Assembly (NCBI GenBank): GCA_902530745.1
Contig: CACABO010000004.1
Span: 62,001 to 126,000 of the forward strand
Direction of reading: 5' to 3'
Length of the DNA: 64,000 nucleotides
Origin: an uncultured Alphaproteobacteria bacterium
GTDB taxonomy: Bacteria; Pseudomonadota; Alphaproteobacteria; HIMB59
The translations under genes were made by a program, and so were the position numbers. A model generated the notes under the pieces. That model made no database searches, had not been told where the DNA came from, and saw nothing but the letters and a program-made list of their open reading frames with translations. Of this stretch, positions 38,407 to 46,448 are shown piece by piece; position 1 is the first letter of the stretch, and each line of letters opens with the position of its first letter.

Positions 38407-39225
38407 TTATTTAGTATATAACCCAGTATTCCAATCGTAATTATAATCTTCATACTCAACTATAGATGGATTAAAATCACCAGCATTACCGTGACACAAA
38501 ATATATTTTTGTTGAAATGTGTTTTTAGCTAAAACATTAATGTCTATCTGCATAGGTTTATACTCTTCATATACAATGTCTTTCCAAACTGTTCCTTCAT
38601 TTGTGAAATATTCATTTATAAATGTCCTATACTGCATAGTTTCAGTATATGGAATATCAGTAGTCATTTTAAAATCGTTACTGTCAGTATCATAAAATCC
38701 AGATGGAGGGAAAAAACCAAGCTGAGATTGAACACTACTTCTTAGTATTCTACATATGGTTTTACTATCAAAGCTCTCTAAAAATCCAACGGAGTTAAAG
38801 TCTTCAAAAAAATTTGATTGTGAGATTTTTTTTTTCTTAATTGCATCATCGAAGTCAAAAGAAGAGAGTGTATAATCAACACTAAATACAATCAGCAGCC
38901 TATCTTTTTCATTATGAATTGATGCATATAATTCATCGAAATCCCAAACTCTAAATGATTTTTCTACAGCGGATTGTACATCTAAAGCCTCGCCAGGCAT
39001 TTTATTATCTAAATCAAAGTTCATTTTAAAATGATTTATGGAATAAATATTCATTTTTGATTTAGAGCGTTTTATTATCTCATCTATGTTAGAGTCTAAT
39101 TGATAGTTAATTTTGAATATACCAAAAGTAAGTAAATTAGTGTTTGTACCCTCTATAAAATCTTTTAGGTCTGAAGTCCAACTCAGACTAGGAATTAATA
39201 ACAATAGGACTAAAAGTTTTTTCAT
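38407..39225 (-). CDS. Exported hypothetical protein, cargo of element 2
   Basis: 272 residues with a signal peptide (MKKLLVLLLLIPSLSW) and a soluble mature part, no further membrane segment. I recognise no domain. Two Cys are present in the mature protein (CRILRSS and LCHGNAG regions). The signal-peptide DNA is close to that of the 35640-35993 gene although the mature parts are unrelated. The ATG lies 6 bases from the right repeat pair of element 2. Confidence 0.78.
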   Translation of the reverse strand: MKKLLVLLLLIPSLSWTSDLKDFIEGTNTNLLTFGIFKINYQLDSNIDEIIKRSKSKMNIYSINHFKMNFDLDNKMPGEALDVQSAVEKSFRVWDFDELYASIHNEKDRLLIVFSVDYTLSSFDFDDAIKKKKISQSNFFEDFNSVGFLESFDSKTICRILRSSVQSQLGFFPPSGFYDTDSNDFKMTTDIPYTETMQYRTFINEYFTNEGTVWKDIVYEEYKPMQIDINVLAKNTFQQKYILCHGNAGDFNPSIVEYEDYNYDWNTGLYTK

Positions 39226-39231
39226 AGTTTC

Positions 39232-39250
39232 CCCGTATACATCCCGTATA
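39232..39250. repeat. Direct repeat pair CCCGTATA, 11-base period (right end of element 2)
   Basis: CCCGTATA at 39232-39239 and 39243-39250, between the leftward exported-protein gene and the tRNA-Arg promoter, 56 bases before the tRNA. Confidence 0.88.
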
Positions 39251-39305
39251 GGATTATCAGTATGATTTTATTATTTATAAAAAGAGTATATAAATCAACT
39301 ATTAA

Positions 39306-39380
39306 GGTTCTGTGGTGAAACGGATATCACACTTGACTACGGATCAAGAATTCAGGGTTCGAATCCTTGCAGAACCGCCA
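39306..39380 (+). tRNA. tRNA-Arg (anticodon ACG)
   Basis: Complete cloverleaf: acceptor GGTTCTG / CAGAACC, D stem GTGA / TCAC, anticodon stem CTTGA / TCAAG around loop CTACGGA (anticodon ACG), T stem CAGGG / CCTTG with loop TTCGAAT, discriminator G and encoded CCA. The ACG anticodon normally needs A34 deamination by TadA to read CGN codons. TATATAAAT about 25 bases upstream is a probable -10 element. panC ends 2 bases downstream on the other strand. Confidence 0.97.
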
Positions 39381-39382
39381 TT

Positions 39383-40213
39383 TTAAAATTTTAAATTATC
39401 AATAAGTCTAATTTTGCCTTTATAAATTGCATAAAAAAGTCTCGACGCAGAAACTTTTCCATTGAAACTAAGGTCATGATTATTTCTAAATTCGAAGTAA
39501 TCTAATTTTTCAATATCTTGTTCAACAATGAAATCTTTTGCTTTTTGGTTTGCAATTTCAATATCAAATGAATTTTCTAACGATTTTAAAAAATTTTCTA
39601 CTTTTTGATGAAAAATAATAAAATCTTGTAATTGTTTTTTACTTAATTTTTCGTTTCTTGATGAATAGGCAATACCTTCTTCATTTCTTTTTGTTGGTAC
39701 CGATACTAGATCCAAAGATTTATATTTTTCTTGAATAAATTTTTCAATTATCTTGAGTTGCTGAAAATCTTTTTCACCAAAATAAACCTTGTTACTTTTT
39801 ACAATTGAAAAAAATTTATTTAGCACAGTGATTACACCATCAAAGTGTCCTTTTCTAAATTTATCACAAAGAATATTATTAAAATTAGTATTTTTTAAAA
39901 TAGTTTCATCTTTATTGAAAATTTCCTCTGCTGATGGTTCAAATAATAAATCTACGTCGTTGTCAGAGCAAAAATCGTAGTCAAGGCCTTTATTCCTAGG
40001 ATAAGCGTTAAAATCCTCTTTACTGTTAAATTGTTTTTCATTTACAAAAATACTTACAATAGTTTTGTGATTATCATTTTTTGATTTTTTGATTAGTTCT
40101 CCATGTCCCTTATGAAGGGCGCCCATAGTAGGCACAAAACCAATTGAGTATTTTTTGTTTTGATAAGCAGTCAGATATGAATTTAAATTAGAAATGTCTT
40201 TAATTATCAGCAT
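39383..40213 (-). CDS. panC: Pantothenate synthetase
   Basis: Joins pantoate and beta-alanine with ATP to make pantothenate, on the way to coenzyme A. Signature motifs are VPTMGALHKGHGELI (27-41), NEKQFNSKEDFNAYPR, KFRKGHFDGVITVLNKFF and VYFGEKDFQQL, then PTKRNEEGIAYSSRN. Length 276. No panB nearby. The gene ends right at the intact tRNA-Arg gene, on the side away from the stacked insertions, and shows no disturbance. Confidence 0.97.
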   Translation of the reverse strand: MLIIKDISNLNSYLTAYQNKKYSIGFVPTMGALHKGHGELIKKSKNDNHKTIVSIFVNEKQFNSKEDFNAYPRNKGLDYDFCSDNDVDLLFEPSAEEIFNKDETILKNTNFNNILCDKFRKGHFDGVITVLNKFFSIVKSNKVYFGEKDFQQLKIIEKFIQEKYKSLDLVSVPTKRNEEGIAYSSRNEKLSKKQLQDFIIFHQKVENFLKSLENSFDIEIANQKAKDFIVEQDIEKLDYFEFRNNHDLSFNGKVSASRLFYAIYKGKIRLIDNLKF

Positions 40214-40229
40214 AATTTGTTTTTATTTA

Positions 40230-40251
40230 TTGACTTCATATCAATAATTGT
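40230..40251 (+). promoter_or_regulatory. Possible promoter of rpmH-rnpA-yidD-yidC
   Basis: TTGACT at 40230-40235 followed by an AT-rich stretch with TTAAAT at 40251-40256 (15-base spacer, TAAATG one base on). It is placed about 30 bases before the rpmH ATG. The -35 is good, the -10 is weak. Confidence 0.4.
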
Positions 40252-40286
40252 TAAATGTAGGAACCAATTTTTTAGGTGTATTAACA

Positions 40287-40421
40287 ATGAAAAGAACATA
40301 TCAACCAAGTCAATTAGTCAGAAAAAGAAGGCATGGATTTCGTTCTAGAATGTCAACTGTTGGTGGTCGTAAAGTCATTAATGCAAGAAGAGCTAAAGGT
40401 CGATCTAGACTATCTGCTTAA
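40287..40421 (+). CDS. rpmH: 50S ribosomal protein L34
   Basis: 44-residue ribosomal protein, starting [20 protein letters not shown] and ending with the conserved [11 protein letters not shown]. This is the complete L34 sequence pattern. It is followed after 3 bases by rnpA, the standard rpmH-rnpA-yidD-yidC order. Confidence 0.98.
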   Translation: MKRTYQPSQLVRKRRHGFRSRMSTVGGRKVINARRAKGRSRLSA

Positions 40422-40424
40422 TTT

Positions 40425-40754
40425 TTGAGACTTCCTACACTAAAAAAATCTTCCCAATTTTCTCAAATCAGAAACAAAGGGAACTACTTTAAAAGTTCAA
40501 GTTTTAATGGCTATATTCTTCATGACGCAGATTTAGAAACTTTTCTAGTTGGTATTATAGCTAGTAAAAAACTTGGTAATGCAGTTGAAAGAAATAGGGC
40601 TAAAAGAAGGGCTAGAGAGGCAATACGCACATGCAGTCTTATAAACACATTAAATCATGTCAAATTTGTAATAATACTCAAAAAAACAGTTTTGAAAGTA
40701 CCTTTTATTGATTTAAAACAAGATATTGAAAAATTCTTATCTCATGAAAAATAA
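40425..40754 (+). CDS. rnpA: Ribonuclease P protein component
   Basis: Protein cofactor of RNase P, which trims tRNA 5' ends. It begins [18 protein letters not shown] and has the diagnostic basic helix [18 protein letters not shown] (residues about 48-65). Length 109. The start is TTG at 40425, 3 bases after the rpmH stop, with no better ATG upstream. Confidence 0.95.
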   Translation: MRLPTLKKSSQFSQIRNKGNYFKSSSFNGYILHDADLETFLVGIIASKKLGNAVERNRAKRRAREAIRTCSLINTLNHVKFVIILKKTVLKVPFIDLKQDIEKFLSHEK

Positions 40755-40980
40755 TATCAAAAAGTTTTGGAAAATGACTTTTATTGCACCGATTAAATTC
40801 TACCAATTATTCATATCACCTATGTTACCAAAAACTTGTAGACATCTTCCAACATGCTCTGAATATACAATTGAGGCTATTCAAGAATTTGGTGTTTTAA
40901 AAGGAATAACAATGGGAATAGTTAGAATTCTAAAATGTAATCCATTAGGTTCGTCTGGTTACGACCCAATAAAAAAATAA
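40744..40980 (+). CDS. yidD: Membrane protein insertion efficiency factor YidD
   Basis: Small membrane-associated protein that aids YidC-dependent insertion. It has [20 protein letters not shown], then [10 protein letters not shown], and GSSGYDPI, all of the UPF0161 family, with the conserved CRHLPTCS region. I use the ATG at 40744, which overlaps rnpA by 11 bases; a TTG at 40726 is less likely. 78 residues. Confidence 0.95.
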   Translation: MKNNIKKFWKMTFIAPIKFYQLFISPMLPKTCRHLPTCSEYTIEAIQEFGVLKGITMGIVRILKCNPLGSSGYDPIKK

Positions 40981-40981
40981 T

Positions 40982-42670
40982 ATGGAAAATCAAAAGAATT
41001 TATTCCTAGCTATTATTATTTCAATGGCAATTATTTTTGGTTTTCAGTTACTAGTTCCTCAACCAGAGAGAACGCCAATGACTGAGGAACAAACAAATGA
41101 TGAGAGTCTTGTAGATCTCAGTATTCAAAAATCTTCAACTACTGTTTTAGCTGATAGAGGCGAAGTAATAAATCAGACAGGAAGAGTGAACTTTGATAAC
41201 TCTAAAATTAAAGGCTCTATAAATTTAAATGGAGCAGTAATTGATGATCTTATCCTAGAAGAGTTCAGGGAAACCTTAGATCCAACATCTGACTTAATTG
41301 AATTTTTAAATCCTTTAGGATCTGATAATACCTATTATTTAGATACAGGATGGGTAAGCTCTGACAGTACAATTGAGTTACCAAAAAGTTCTAGTATTTG
41401 GATTGCTGATAAAAACACTATTGGTGTTAATGAACCTGTAAAACTGACTTGGACTAGTGATCAGAACATCACTTTTGAAAAGATCATAACTCTAGATGAA
41501 AACTATTTATTTAGCGTTGATCAAAGGGTTATAAATAATTCAGGTCTTTCTTTTGACCTTTATCCTTACGGACTATCCAAAAGACAAGGAATTCCAGAAA
41601 TGCAAAATTTCTTCATTCTTCACGAGGGCCCCTTGTCAATAACTGATGGTGTGCTGGAGGAATATGATTATGACGATTTAAAAGATGATAAAAAAATTAA
41701 ACATTCTTCTGTTGGAGGGTGGATTGGGATGACAGATAAGTATTGGCAGACTGCGATAATCCCTAACCAAAACGAACCTGTTCAGCAGACATACAGTTAC
41801 AGCTTTGTTGATAATATAGATAATTTTCAAACTGATATTGTTGGGGAAAGAATAGCTGTTTCAAATAATGCGAGTATCTCCCATAATTTTAAAATTTTTG
41901 CAGGCCCAAAAATTGTAAATATTATCGACAAATATATGGAAGAATATGGGTTTGACGGTTTTGATCGTTCAGTTGACTTTGGTTGGTTTTATTTTTTAAC
42001 AAAACCCATTTTTAATGTTTTAGAATTTATATACGGGTATGTAGGAAACTTTGGTTGGTCAATAATTCTGTTTACAGTTTTGATGAGAATATGTTTTTTT
42101 CCACTTGCTCAACAATCGTTTAAATCAATGGCAAAAATGAAAAAACTTGCTCCTGAGATGCAAAGACTTAAGGAACAATACGGAGATGATAGAGCTGGAA
42201 TGCAAAAAGAAATGATGGCTTTATATAAAAGAGAAAAGGCAAATCCTATAGCTGGTTGTTTGCCAATACTTTTACAGATCCCAGTATTTTTTGCCTTGTA
42301 CAAAGTTTTATTTGTAACTATTGAGATGAGACATGCTCCTTTTATAGGATGGGTACATGATCTCTCAGCGCCAGATCCCTTAGGGGCTCTTACTCTTTTT
42401 GGTTTTGTGGAATGGAACGTTCCAGGTATTTTGCAAATTCTAAATGTTGGAATTTGGCCAATCTTAATGGGTATTTCGATGTATATTCAATTTAAATTGA
42501 ACCCAGCTCCGGTAGATAAAATGCAGGCCAAAATTTTTGGTTTATTGCCAATAGTATTTACTTTCATTTTAGGTGGCTTCGCAGCAGGGCTGGTTATTTA
42601 TTGGACAACTAACAATGTTTTATCAATGGCTCAACAATACATAATACAAAGAAAAATTATGAAGAGTTAA
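40982..42670 (+). CDS. yidC: Membrane protein insertase YidC
   Basis: Inserts inner-membrane proteins with or without SecYEG. An N-terminal membrane anchor (NLFLAIIISMAIIFGFQLLV) is followed by the large periplasmic domain and, from about residue 350, the conserved insertase core: GWSIILFTVLMRICFFPLAQ with QSFKSMAKMKKL, then NPIAGCLPILLQIPVFFALY. The C-terminal segment has GFAAGLVIYWTTNNVLSMAQ. Length 562. One-base overlap with engB. Confidence 0.98.
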   Translation: MENQKNLFLAIIISMAIIFGFQLLVPQPERTPMTEEQTNDESLVDLSIQKSSTTVLADRGEVINQTGRVNFDNSKIKGSINLNGAVIDDLILEEFRETLDPTSDLIEFLNPLGSDNTYYLDTGWVSSDSTIELPKSSSIWIADKNTIGVNEPVKLTWTSDQNITFEKIITLDENYLFSVDQRVINNSGLSFDLYPYGLSKRQGIPEMQNFFILHEGPLSITDGVLEEYDYDDLKDDKKIKHSSVGGWIGMTDKYWQTAIIPNQNEPVQQTYSYSFVDNIDNFQTDIVGERIAVSNNASISHNFKIFAGPKIVNIIDKYMEEYGFDGFDRSVDFGWFYFLTKPIFNVLEFIYGYVGNFGWSIILFTVLMRICFFPLAQQSFKSMAKMKKLAPEMQRLKEQYGDDRAGMQKEMMALYKREKANPIAGCLPILLQIPVFFALYKVLFVTIEMRHAPFIGWVHDLSAPDPLGALTLFGFVEWNVPGILQILNVGIWPILMGISMYIQFKLNPAPVDKMQAKIFGLLPIVFTFILGGFAAGLVIYWTTNNVLSMAQQYIIQRKIMKS

Positions 42671-43245
42671 TGAGCCTTGTCTCAAATTATTTCAAAAAAC
42701 AAACTAAGTTTTTACTAAGCGCTACACAACCTCGTCAATATCCTAATGTAAGTTTTCCTGAAATAGCTTTCATAGGTAGGTCAAATGTTGGAAAATCTAG
42801 TTTAATCAATGCAGTTTTTATGAAAAAACTGGCACATATTTCCAATACCCCAGGTAAAACAAGACAAATTAATTTTTTTAATCACGGGGACTCAATGATG
42901 GTTGTTGATCTTCCTGGGTATGGATTTGCAAAAATATCTCAAAAGGAGGCATTTCAAATATCAGATCTTGTCTCTCAATATTTAACATCTCGTGAAAATT
43001 TAAAGAAAATATTTGTATTAATTGATAATTCATTGGGGCCAAAAAAAATAGATATAGAGATGATTGACTCGATGAAACAAATAAAACAAAAAATTATTAT
43101 TTGCTATACGAAAAGTGACAAAAAAATAAAAGAAAAGTCTGCTTTTTTAGACAATTTAAATACTGAATTTGAAAACTACATTGTAAGCTCAAAAACAAAC
43201 GAAAACATATTTGAAATTCAAAAAAAAATTTTTGAATTTTTATAA
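42670..43245 (+). CDS. engB: Ribosome biogenesis GTPase EngB (YsxC/YihA)
   Basis: GTPase for 50S subunit assembly. Motifs: GRSNVGKSSLINAV (G1, about 36-49), TPGKTRQINFF (G2), VVDLPGYGFAKIS (G3) and YTKSDK (G4). Length 191. It starts in the last base of the yidC stop codon. This yidC-engB linkage is common in alphaproteobacteria. Confidence 0.96.
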   Translation: MSLVSNYFKKQTKFLLSATQPRQYPNVSFPEIAFIGRSNVGKSSLINAVFMKKLAHISNTPGKTRQINFFNHGDSMMVVDLPGYGFAKISQKEAFQISDLVSQYLTSRENLKKIFVLIDNSLGPKKIDIEMIDSMKQIKQKIIICYTKSDKKIKEKSAFLDNLNTEFENYIVSSKTNENIFEIQKKIFEFL

Positions 43246-43288
43246 ATCTTCTTGGCTTTTATATAATAAACATTAGTTTAACACGCTT

Positions 43289-43972
43289 ATGAACAATATA
43301 ACAAATTGGGTTTTTGACTTAGACAATACACTTTATAAAGCAGAATGTGGTTTGTTTGATAAAGTACACATACTTATGGGTAAGTTTATTGAGGAAAAAT
43401 TAAATTTAACCTCTGGTGATGCACAAGCTCTGAGGTCTAAATATTATCATCAATATGGAACAACACTTAGAGGTCTTATGATTGAACATCAAGTAAATCC
43501 TGATGAATATTTGGACTACGTTCATCAAATTAATTATGAAGTAGTTCAACCAAATACATCTCTTGCGGAAATATTAAAAAGCTTAAATGGAAAAAAGTAT
43601 ATTTTTACAAATGCTAACTTTGAACATGTGGAAAAAGTTTTAGAAAAACTAAATATGACTAATATTTTTGATGGATGTTTTGACATTTCTGAAAGTGACT
43701 ATATGCCAAAACCTCACAAAGAAATTTACGACTCATTCCAAAATAAATTCAATTTAGACAATAGTTCAACAGCTATGTTTGAGGATCTTCATATTAATTT
43801 GAAAGAGCCACATAAAATGGGTTGGCAGACAGTTTGGGTAACGAATAACCTTGAATACAACCTAAATAAAGATGTGAATCAACAAGAAGATATCCAAAAA
43901 ATTATTGATGAAAAAGGTTACATATCACATGTTACTGATGATTTGGAAAATTTCTTAAAAAACGTGATATAA
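43289..43972 (+). CDS. HAD-superfamily phosphatase, probable pyrimidine 5'-nucleotidase
   Basis: HAD hydrolase with motif [13 protein letters not shown] (9-20), motif II IFTNAN, motif III Lys in [12 protein letters not shown] and motif [11 protein letters not shown]. The [15 protein letters not shown] segment is typical of the pyrimidine 5'-nucleotidase (SDT1-like) group common in alphaproteobacteria. Length 227. It lies 7 bases before dapD, and the same pairing occurs in related genomes, though a lysine-pathway role is not known. Confidence 0.85.
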   Translation: MNNITNWVFDLDNTLYKAECGLFDKVHILMGKFIEEKLNLTSGDAQALRSKYYHQYGTTLRGLMIEHQVNPDEYLDYVHQINYEVVQPNTSLAEILKSLNGKKYIFTNANFEHVEKVLEKLNMTNIFDGCFDISESDYMPKPHKEIYDSFQNKFNLDNSSTAMFEDLHINLKEPHKMGWQTVWVTNNLEYNLNKDVNQQEDIQKIIDEKGYISHVTDDLENFLKNVI

Positions 43973-43979
43973 AAGTATT

Positions 43980-44810
43980 ATGAGCCATCAAAATATAATT
44001 GAAAAATTATGGGATCAAAGAGATCAGATAAATTTTATTGAGGATAATGAGGCAAAAAAAAATATAGAAAATGTTCTTAACCTATTGGATGAGGGAAAGC
44101 TTCGAGTTTGCGAAAAAAAAGAAAATGAATGGCATGTAAATCAATGGCTTAAAAAAGCAATTCTTTTAAGTTTTAGAATTCAAGATATGGAAATAATCAC
44201 TGGCGGTCCAAGTGTAAAAGATGGAACTACTTCATGGTGGGATAAAGTTCCCTCAAAGTTTCAAGATTGGAAATCAGAAAATTTTCAATCAGCTGGTTTT
44301 AGAGCTGTTCCTAACTGTGTTGTAAGAAGGTCAGCATTTATTGCAAAAAGTGCAGTGCTTATGCCTTGCTTTGTTAACTTGGGTGCATATGTAGATGAGG
44401 GAACAATGGTTGATACTTGGGCTACTGTTGGATCTTGTGCTCAAGTTGGAAAAAACTGTCATATCTCAGGAGGTGCAGGTATAGGAGGAGTCTTAGAACC
44501 TTTGCAGGCAAATCCAGTTATAATAGAGGATAATTGTTTTATTGGTGCAAGGTCAGAAGTCGCCGAGGGTGTAATTGTTGGAGAGGGATCAGTATTGTCC
44601 ATGGGGGTATTTATTGGTGCTTCAACAAAAATTTATAATCGTGAAACTAAAGAAATTTATATGGGGAAAGTTCCTCCATATTCTGTAGTCGTTCCGGGTA
44701 GTCTTCCAAGTTCTAAAGGAGATGCATCATTGTACTGTGTTGTGATTGTAAAAACGGTTGATGAAAAAACTCGTTCAAAAACCTCCGTTAATGAATTATT
44801 AAGAGATTAA
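43980..44810 (+). CDS. dapD: 2,3,4,5-tetrahydropyridine-2,6-dicarboxylate N-succinyltransferase
   Basis: Succinylates tetrahydrodipicolinate in the lysine/diaminopimelate pathway. The N-terminal helical domain is followed by a left-handed beta-helix of hexapeptide repeats (about 115-240), with [20 protein letters not shown], then [20 protein letters not shown] and [20 protein letters not shown]. Length 276. It precedes dapE by one base, giving two successive pathway steps. Confidence 0.97.
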   Translation: MSHQNIIEKLWDQRDQINFIEDNEAKKNIENVLNLLDEGKLRVCEKKENEWHVNQWLKKAILLSFRIQDMEIITGGPSVKDGTTSWWDKVPSKFQDWKSENFQSAGFRAVPNCVVRRSAFIAKSAVLMPCFVNLGAYVDEGTMVDTWATVGSCAQVGKNCHISGGAGIGGVLEPLQANPVIIEDNCFIGARSEVAEGVIVGEGSVLSMGVFIGASTKIYNRETKEIYMGKVPPYSVVVPGSLPSSKGDASLYCVVIVKTVDEKTRSKTSVNELLRD

Positions 44811-44811
44811 A

Positions 44812-45975
44812 ATGTTAGACACAATAGAGCTATCAAAAAAATTAATATCTTTTGACTCTGTTACACCAGCAAAACAAGATATTTTTGATTTCTTAATTGA
44901 AACATTTGAAGAAAATGGTTTTACAACAAAACAACTAAACTTTGATGGAGATGGGAGTTACGAAGTAATTAATATCATGGCTACGTATGGTCCAATTAAT
45001 ACAAATGGAAAACATTTTAATTTTTTATGTCATGTTGATGTAGTGCCCCCTGGTAACTTAGAGGATTGGGACACACCACCTTTTGAACCAACGATTAAAG
45101 ATGGGTATCTATATGGTCGTGGATCAGAGGATATGAAAGGGTGTACGGCAGCTAGCATGGTTAGTGTCTTTAAATTCATTAAGGAAAATAAAGATTTTAA
45201 TGGCACAATAAGTTTTATCATAACTGGAGATGAAGAAGCAGACTCCGTAAATGGTGTAAAGAAAGTTGTAAAGTGGTTGAAAGAAAATAATATAAGAATA
45301 GACGGGTCAATAGCCACTGAGTCATCCTCTGAGAAAATAATCGGTGATCAGATCAAAGTTGGAAGAAAAGGTGCTGTGGATGTTCAAGTTGAAATTATTG
45401 GTAAGCAAGGGCATGCTGCGTATCCTCAACTAGCTCAAAACCCCTTACATTGTTTGTCTAAAGTTATCTCTTTTTTTGATGATCAAAAACTTGATGATGG
45501 TGCAGAATACTTTGAACCATCTACTCTTCAATTTACTCAGGTCAATTTAAATAATAAGGCAAAAAATGTAATCCCTGAAAAATTGATAACTGTTGGCGAT
45601 ATGCGTTTTAATGACAACTGGGATCAAGAAAAAATACAGAACTATTTTGATGAACATTTGACTAAGATTTGCTCTGAAAATAATTGTACGTATAAATTGA
45701 AATTAACTTTTAGAGGTATGCCTTTCCAATCTTTCAATAATCCATTTACAAAACATTGTATTAAAGCAATTAAAGATGTTACAGGATTAGAAGCTAGCCA
45801 AGATACTGGAGGTGGAACATCAGATGCTAGATTTATGCAAGAAGTCTGCCCTGTCTTCGAATTTGGAACGATTAACAAAACCCTGCACAAAGTTAATGAG
45901 TGTGTTTCTATAGAAGACCTCAAGACTACTGAACAAATTTACTATAAAACTTTAGAAAACTTTTTTGATAATTGA
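44812..45975 (+). CDS. dapE: Succinyl-diaminopimelate desuccinylase
   Basis: Zinc peptidase-family (M20) enzyme that removes succinate to give LL-diaminopimelate. Metal-binding motifs are FLCHVDVVPPG, LYGRGSEDMKGC and TGDEEADSVNG, with the later RKGAVDVQVEIIGKQGHAAY dimerization region and DTGGGTSDARFM. Length 387. Follows dapD and overlaps the start of the peroxiredoxin gene. Confidence 0.97.
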   Translation: MLDTIELSKKLISFDSVTPAKQDIFDFLIETFEENGFTTKQLNFDGDGSYEVINIMATYGPINTNGKHFNFLCHVDVVPPGNLEDWDTPPFEPTIKDGYLYGRGSEDMKGCTAASMVSVFKFIKENKDFNGTISFIITGDEEADSVNGVKKVVKWLKENNIRIDGSIATESSSEKIIGDQIKVGRKGAVDVQVEIIGKQGHAAYPQLAQNPLHCLSKVISFFDDQKLDDGAEYFEPSTLQFTQVNLNNKAKNVIPEKLITVGDMRFNDNWDQEKIQNYFDEHLTKICSENNCTYKLKLTFRGMPFQSFNNPFTKHCIKAIKDVTGLEASQDTGGGTSDARFMQEVCPVFEFGTINKTLHKVNECVSIEDLKTTEQIYYKTLENFFDN

Positions 45976-46448
45976 AAGAAGGAGATTTAATTCCTGATAT
46001 TACTTTAAGATCTGTTTCAGCAGAGGGTACTAAGAATTTTGGATTACATGATAACTTCAAATTAAAAAGGACGATGATAATCTGTGTACCAGGAGCATTT
46101 ACTTCGACATGTCACATTCAACATATTCCTCCATTTATTAAAGGGGCCAAAAAGTTAATGTCTGAAAAGCAAATTGATCAGATTTGTTGTATGACAACTA
46201 ACGATCCTTATGTACTGGATTTGTGGAGAAAAGACTTTGGTAAATCAGAAATTTTATTTTTATCAGATGGAAATAATGAATTTTTAAAATCTTCTCAATT
46301 AATAAGGAATCATGAAAAAAGCTTTATGGGACAAAGACTTATTCGTTCAATTATCCTAATAAATAATCTTAAAGTTGAAAAATTAATTTGTGATGAGCCA
46401 GGTGAGTTAAAAAAAACAAGTTATAAGGCAATATTAGATAGCATTTAA
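45972..46448 (+). CDS. Peroxiredoxin, Prx5-like (AhpC/TSA-type redoxin)
   Basis: Thiol peroxidase that reduces peroxides. The peroxidatic cysteine is in PGAFTSTCHIQHIPPF, matching Prx5 (PGAFTPTCS..H.P.F); the resolving Cys is not at a fixed site in this group. Other features are MKEGDLIPDITLRSVS at the start and CMTTNDPYVLDLWRK. Length 158. The start is TTG at 45972, inside the dapE stop (TTGA overlap), since no ATG gives a full N terminus. It converges with the glycosyltransferase with a 15-base overlap. Confidence 0.88.
   Translation: MKEGDLIPDITLRSVSAEGTKNFGLHDNFKLKRTMIICVPGAFTSTCHIQHIPPFIKGAKKLMSEKQIDQICCMTTNDPYVLDLWRKDFGKSEILFLSDGNNEFLKSSQLIRNHEKSFMGQRLIRSIILINNLKVEKLICDEPGELKKTSYKAILDSI

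Larger units (their letters stand above)
37320..39344. mobile_element. Inferred integrated element 2 at tRNA-Arg (2025 bp)
   Basis: Interval between equivalent positions in the second fragment and the intact tRNA-Arg. Same plan as element 1: conserved left end, CCCGTAT pair (37391), cargo (two rightward genes and one leftward exported protein), CCCGTATA pair (39232), then promoter and tRNA 5' half, which here is joined to the real 3' half. It should be the most recent insertion. No recombinase gene. Confidence 0.7.
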
